Assembly (NCBI GenBank): GCA_028703995.1
Contig: JAQVLU010000017.1
Location: forward strand, 1-8,288
Source: Minisyncoccota bacterium
Lineage (GTDB): Bacteria; Patescibacteriota; Minisyncoccia; Minisyncoccales; Minisyncoccaceae
DNA length: 8,288 bases
Direction: 5' to 3'
Of the stretch, positions 5,293 through 8,288 are shown piece after piece. The notes below the pieces were generated by a model. It did not search any database, was not told where the DNA came from, and saw nothing but the letters and a program-made list of their open reading frames with translations. A program made the translations under genes and the position numbers. Position 1 is the stretch's first letter, and the number at the start of each line of letters is the position of its first letter.

Positions 5293-5756
5293 GAATCTTA
5301 GGACTTGATCCAGGGACAGCCATAACTGGTTTTGGACTAATAGAAGCAAATAACGATAATTTAACTTGTCTGCATTATGGAGCTATTAAAACAGAGGCAG
5401 GCACAAAAGATGAAGATCGTCTTGTTTTAATTTATTCTGAGCTTGAAAGTTTACTTAAAGAATACAAACCAGAAGCCGTGGCAATTGAAAAAATATTTTT
5501 CTTTAAAAACCCAAAAACTATTGTTCCGGTTAGCCAAGCAAGAGGAATATTGCTTCTAGCTATTGCGAAACAAAATATTCCCATCTTTGAGTTTACTCCT
5601 CTACAAGTTAAAATGGCAGTTACTGGATACGGAAGAGCTCAAAAAAATCAAGTTCAAGAAATGGTAAAAAACTTACTCAACCTTGAAAAGATTCCTAAAC
5701 CAGATGATGCCGCGGATGCTCTTGCGATCGCCATCTCTTATTCTTATTTATTATGA
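5289..5756 (+). CDS. ruvC: RuvC, Holliday junction resolvase
   Basis: RuvC is the dimeric, metal-dependent endonuclease that cuts Holliday junctions symmetrically, together with RuvAB. All four acidic active-site residues are present: Asp7 (in LGLDPGTAITGFG), Glu67 (AIEKIF), and Asp140 and Asp143 in the PDDAADALAIA motif near the end. At 155 residues it is slightly shorter than the E. coli protein (173) because the C-terminal tail is missing; the RNase H-like core is complete. Start and stop are both ATGA overlaps (4 nt with yebC and 4 nt with the PBP gene), so it is translationally coupled on both sides. Confidence 0.96.
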   Translation: MRILGLDPGTAITGFGLIEANNDNLTCLHYGAIKTEAGTKDEDRLVLIYSELESLLKEYKPEAVAIEKIFFFKNPKTIVPVSQARGILLLAIAKQNIPIFEFTPLQVKMAVTGYGRAQKNQVQEMVKNLLNLEKIPKPDDAADALAIAISYSYLL

Positions 5757-7639
5757 AAAAACAAAAAAACAAAAAACATCTTATTTTTAAAATATTCCTT
5801 GCCCTTTCTGGGATTTTTATTCTTGGTTGTTTTGTTTTCCTTTTTTTAATCATTAGAGATTTTCCTCGTCCAGAAGTTTTTGCAGAAACTAGTATGAGCC
5901 AAAACACCAATATTTACGACAGAACAGGTGAAGTTCTTTTATCTAGTATATACGGAGAAGAGAAAAGGAAATATGTTAAATTAGAAGATATTCCCGATGT
6001 TTTAAAAGAAGCCATCATTTCAACTGAAGACGCTAATTTCTATAACCATATTGGAATTGATTTTACCGGAATTTTAAGAGCAATTAAAATTAATTTAAAA
6101 ACTTTTTCTTTATCTCAAGGGGCTTCTACTTTAGACCAACAACTAATAAGATCTACTTTCTTGTCTAAAGAAAAAACAGCTGACAGAAAGATAAAAGAAA
6201 TCATTTTAGCTCTTGAGCTTGATAGAAGGTATGAAAAAGATCAAATCCTTGAATGGTACATAAATCAAGTTCCTTTTGGAATTAATATTTATGGAGCTGA
6301 AGAAGCGGCCAATACCTATTTTAAGAAATCTTTAAAAGACATTTCTCTAGAAGAAGCGGCTACACTCGCCGCCATTGTTCAATTGCCATCATACTATTCC
6401 CCTTATTCAAATCACTTAGAAGATCTTTTTGAAAGAAAAGATTATGTTTTAAATAGAATGGCTGCTGAAAATTACATCACAGAAGAGGAAGCCACCTTAG
6501 CTCAAGAAAAAGAAATTGTTTTTAACCAAAAACCAAAGACAAAAGCTTCTCATTTTGTTACTTATGTTAAACAACAATTAGTAGAAATGTACGGAAATGA
6601 TTTTTTAGAAACTAAAGGACTTAAAATATATACTTCATTAGATTATACCCTTCAAGAAAAAGCAGAAGAAATTGTTAAAACAAGAGTGGAAGAGAATTCA
6701 TATCTATATGACACATATAATGCTTCTCTAGTAGCTATGGATCCAGAAACCGGAGAAATTCTTACCATGATTGGCTCTGCTGATCCTTTTAAAGACCCTT
6801 ATCCAGAAAATTGCGATCCTTCTTCAACCTGTAAGTTTGTCCCTTCTTTTAACGTAGCTACTTTAGGAAATAGACAGCCTGGTTCTTCTTTTAAACCTTT
6901 TGCTTACGCGGAAGCTTTTATCAAAGGTTATGGTCCTGACACAACACTTGTTAAAGACGAATATACTAATTTTGGAAGTTATGGTGGGGTAGATTATACT
7001 CCTCAAAACTACGATGGAAGATATCGAGGCTGGCTAACCTTAAGATCTGCCTTAAACCAATCTTTAAATATTCCTGCGGTAAAAGTGATTTTAAACCTAG
7101 CCGGAATTGACGATACGGTTAAATTAGCTACAAAAATGGGAATTACTACATTAAATCAAACCCCTAACTATTACGGACCAGCGCTTGTTTTGGGAGGCGG
7201 AGAAGTCCATCTTATAGATATGACTTCTGCTTATTCTGTTTTTTCAAATGGTGGCTACAAAGTCCCCCCAGTTAGTATTTTAAAAATAGAAGATGCTAAT
7301 GGAAATCTTTTGTACTCTAACACTAACACTCCAAGAAAAGTCATTTCTACTGAAGTTGCTGAAACAATGATGAATGTTTTGTCAGATAATGCTGCTCGTG
7401 CTCCTATGTTTGGATGGAACTCACTCTTATACATTCCTAGCTATAAAGTAGCGGTAAAAACAGGAACCACTCAAGATTTTGTTGATGGGTGGACTATGGG
7501 AACTTGCGACCTTGTAACTGTTGGCGTTTGGGCTGGAAACAATGATAACTCCCCTATGAAAAACAATGCCCTAGGAACTTCTGTTGCTGGACCGATATGG
7601 AATGAATTCATAACTTATGCTATTAATTACTTAAGATAA
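5753..7639 (+). CDS. Class A penicillin-binding protein (PBP1a-type glycosyltransferase/transpeptidase)
   Basis: This bifunctional enzyme polymerises lipid II into glycan strands and cross-links the peptides at the outer face of the membrane. After a basic N-terminus, residues about 11-34 form a single membrane segment. The GT51 glycosyltransferase domain follows: STEDANFYNHIGID (90-103, Glu92 catalytic), QGASTLDQQLIR (122-133), and RRYEKDQILEWYINQVPFG (158-176). The transpeptidase domain has SSFK (378-381, Ser378 nucleophile), SLN (437-439) and KTGT (569-572). At 628 residues it is compact, with no PASTA or other C-terminal extension. Two cysteines (354 and 360) flank a short loop near the transpeptidase start and could form a disulphide. 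It overlaps ruvC by 4 nt. No neighbouring shape or division genes explain the pairing. Confidence 0.95.
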   Translation: MKKQKNKKHLIFKIFLALSGIFILGCFVFLFLIIRDFPRPEVFAETSMSQNTNIYDRTGEVLLSSIYGEEKRKYVKLEDIPDVLKEAIISTEDANFYNHIGIDFTGILRAIKINLKTFSLSQGASTLDQQLIRSTFLSKEKTADRKIKEIILALELDRRYEKDQILEWYINQVPFGINIYGAEEAANTYFKKSLKDISLEEAATLAAIVQLPSYYSPYSNHLEDLFERKDYVLNRMAAENYITEEEATLAQEKEIVFNQKPKTKASHFVTYVKQQLVEMYGNDFLETKGLKIYTSLDYTLQEKAEEIVKTRVEENSYLYDTYNASLVAMDPETGEILTMIGSADPFKDPYPENCDPSSTCKFVPSFNVATLGNRQPGSSFKPFAYAEAFIKGYGPDTTLVKDEYTNFGSYGGVDYTPQNYDGRYRGWLTLRSALNQSLNIPAVKVILNLAGIDDTVKLATKMGITTLNQTPNYYGPALVLGGGEVHLIDMTSAYSVFSNGGYKVPPVSILKIEDANGNLLYSNTNTPRKVISTEVAETMMNVLSDNAARAPMFGWNSLLYIPSYKVAVKTGTTQDFVDGWTMGTCDLVTVGVWAGNNDNSPMKNNALGTSVAGPIWNEFITYAINYLR

Positions 7640-7654
7640 ATAAATTTAAAAAAT

Positions 7655-8251
7655 ATGAAACAAAACGAAAGAACATTCGTCATTATTAAACCAGATGGAG
7701 CGCAAAGATCTCTTATTGGTGAAATCATTAGTAGATTTGAAAGAGCGGGATTAAAAATAGCTGCCTTAAAGTTTGGCTATGCTGATGAAGATAAGTGTTG
7801 GAAACATTATAGTAAAGATGATGTTTGGTTTGAATCAAAAGGACAAATAACTATTAAGAGTAGAGAACAAAACAATTTACCAATTACAAAGCCTGCCATT
7901 GAATATGGAAAAGATATTATTAGGGCGCTTGTTAATTACATGACTTGCTCTCCAGTTGTTTTCATAGTTCTTGAAGGAAATTCTGCGGTTCAAATAGTTA
8001 AAAAACTAGTTGGCGGAACAGAACCTTTAACTTCTGAAGTTGGAACTATTAGAGGAGACTATACTTTAGATTCTTACGAATTATCAAATATAAATGAAAG
8101 AGCGGTTAGAAACCTCATTCATTGTTCAGATAAAGTAGAAGAAGCAGAAAGAGAAATTAAACTTTGGCTTAATGACGAAGATTTAATAAACTACAAACTC
8201 CTTTCTCATCAAATACTTTACGATGTTAATTTAGACGGAATTAAGGAATAA
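7655..8251 (+). CDS. ndk: Nucleoside diphosphate kinase, extended form
   Basis: Ndk transfers the gamma phosphate from ATP to other NDPs through a phospho-histidine. The core is clear: TFVIIKPDG (7-15, Lys12), the Kpn-loop region, VGTIRGDY (129-136) and NLIHCSD (153-159) with catalytic His156. At 198 residues it is about 50 longer than a standard bacterial Ndk. The extra length is an insert of roughly 30-35 residues between the CWKHY segment (48-52) and the AL-NYM-SPVV strand (91-102), plus a C-terminal tail (about 168-198, IKLWLNDEDLINYK onward). Similar longer forms occur in archaeal and Patescibacterial Ndk, as I recall. It starts 15 nt after the PBP stop with no Shine-Dalgarno and is followed directly by a terminator, so it is probably the last gene of the operon. 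Confidence 0.95.
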   Translation: MKQNERTFVIIKPDGAQRSLIGEIISRFERAGLKIAALKFGYADEDKCWKHYSKDDVWFESKGQITIKSREQNNLPITKPAIEYGKDIIRALVNYMTCSPVVFIVLEGNSAVQIVKKLVGGTEPLTSEVGTIRGDYTLDSYELSNINERAVRNLIHCSDKVEEAEREIKLWLNDEDLINYKLLSHQILYDVNLDGIKE

Positions 8252-8253
8252 GA

Positions 8254-8283
8254 AAAAAGCGCTTAATAAAGCGCTTTTTCTTT
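8254..8283 (+). terminator. Rho-independent terminator after ndk
   Basis: An 11-bp stem (8254-8264 with 8269-8279, core AGCGCTT/AAGCGCT) closes an AATA loop and runs into TTTTTCTTT. The A-rich left arm makes it potentially active in both directions. It begins 3 nt after the ndk stop. Confidence 0.92.
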
Positions 8284-8288
8284 AACTA

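Noticed and set aside
1..8288. CRISPR arrays, tRNA/rRNA genes, insertion sequences, att sites
   Set aside because: I saw no repeat-spacer pattern, cloverleaf, rRNA motif, transposase or terminal inverted repeats.

Overview
The window looks like a piece of a Candidate Phyla Radiation (Patescibacteria, Parcubacteria-like) chromosome. This is inferred from strongly A/T-rich genes, very tight packing (1-nt gaps, 4-nt ATGA overlaps, 22-23 nt overlaps), almost no recognisable Shine-Dalgarno sequences, a shortened PilB-type ATPase, a short-tailed secreted lamin-tail protein and an extended Ndk. TGA ends ruvC, yebC and the lamin-tail gene, so the UGA-glycine code of Gracilibacteria/SR1 does not apply.

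Layout. Bases 1-549, minus strand: the start of a membrane-anchored protein cut by the window edge, and tsaE (tRNA t6A synthesis), which overlap. Bases 550-625: a short divergent promoter region. Bases 626-2768, plus strand: a degenerate DHH-phosphoesterase-like protein, then a GspE/PilB-type assembly ATPase 1 nt downstream. Bases 2767-2946, minus strand: an apparent small structured RNA gene with its own consensus-like promoter, a nested fold and a U8 end. Bases 2933-4524, plus strand: ruvB and an overlapping secreted lamin-tail protein. Bases 4544-8283, plus strand: yebC, ruvC and a class A penicillin-binding protein linked by ATGA overlaps, then ndk and a strong intrinsic terminator.

Functionally this is mostly housekeeping: tRNA modification, Holliday-junction processing (RuvB motor and RuvC resolvase; ruvA is not here), a translation-associated YebC/TACO1 protein, peptidoglycan synthesis, nucleotide metabolism and pilus assembly.

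The part not explained by known genes is the 145-nt minus-strand RNA between pilB and ruvB. It is about 48% G+C in an A/T-rich setting. It has a TTGACA-N17-TATATT promoter, a multi-helix fold whose wobble pairs only make sense on the minus strand, and a T8 tract at its end. I could not match it to SRP, 6S, tmRNA, RNase P or riboswitch signatures from memory. Its promoter overlaps that of ruvB. A second pattern is that several promoter -10 elements sit 6-7 nt before the start codon, which suggests leaderless mRNAs.
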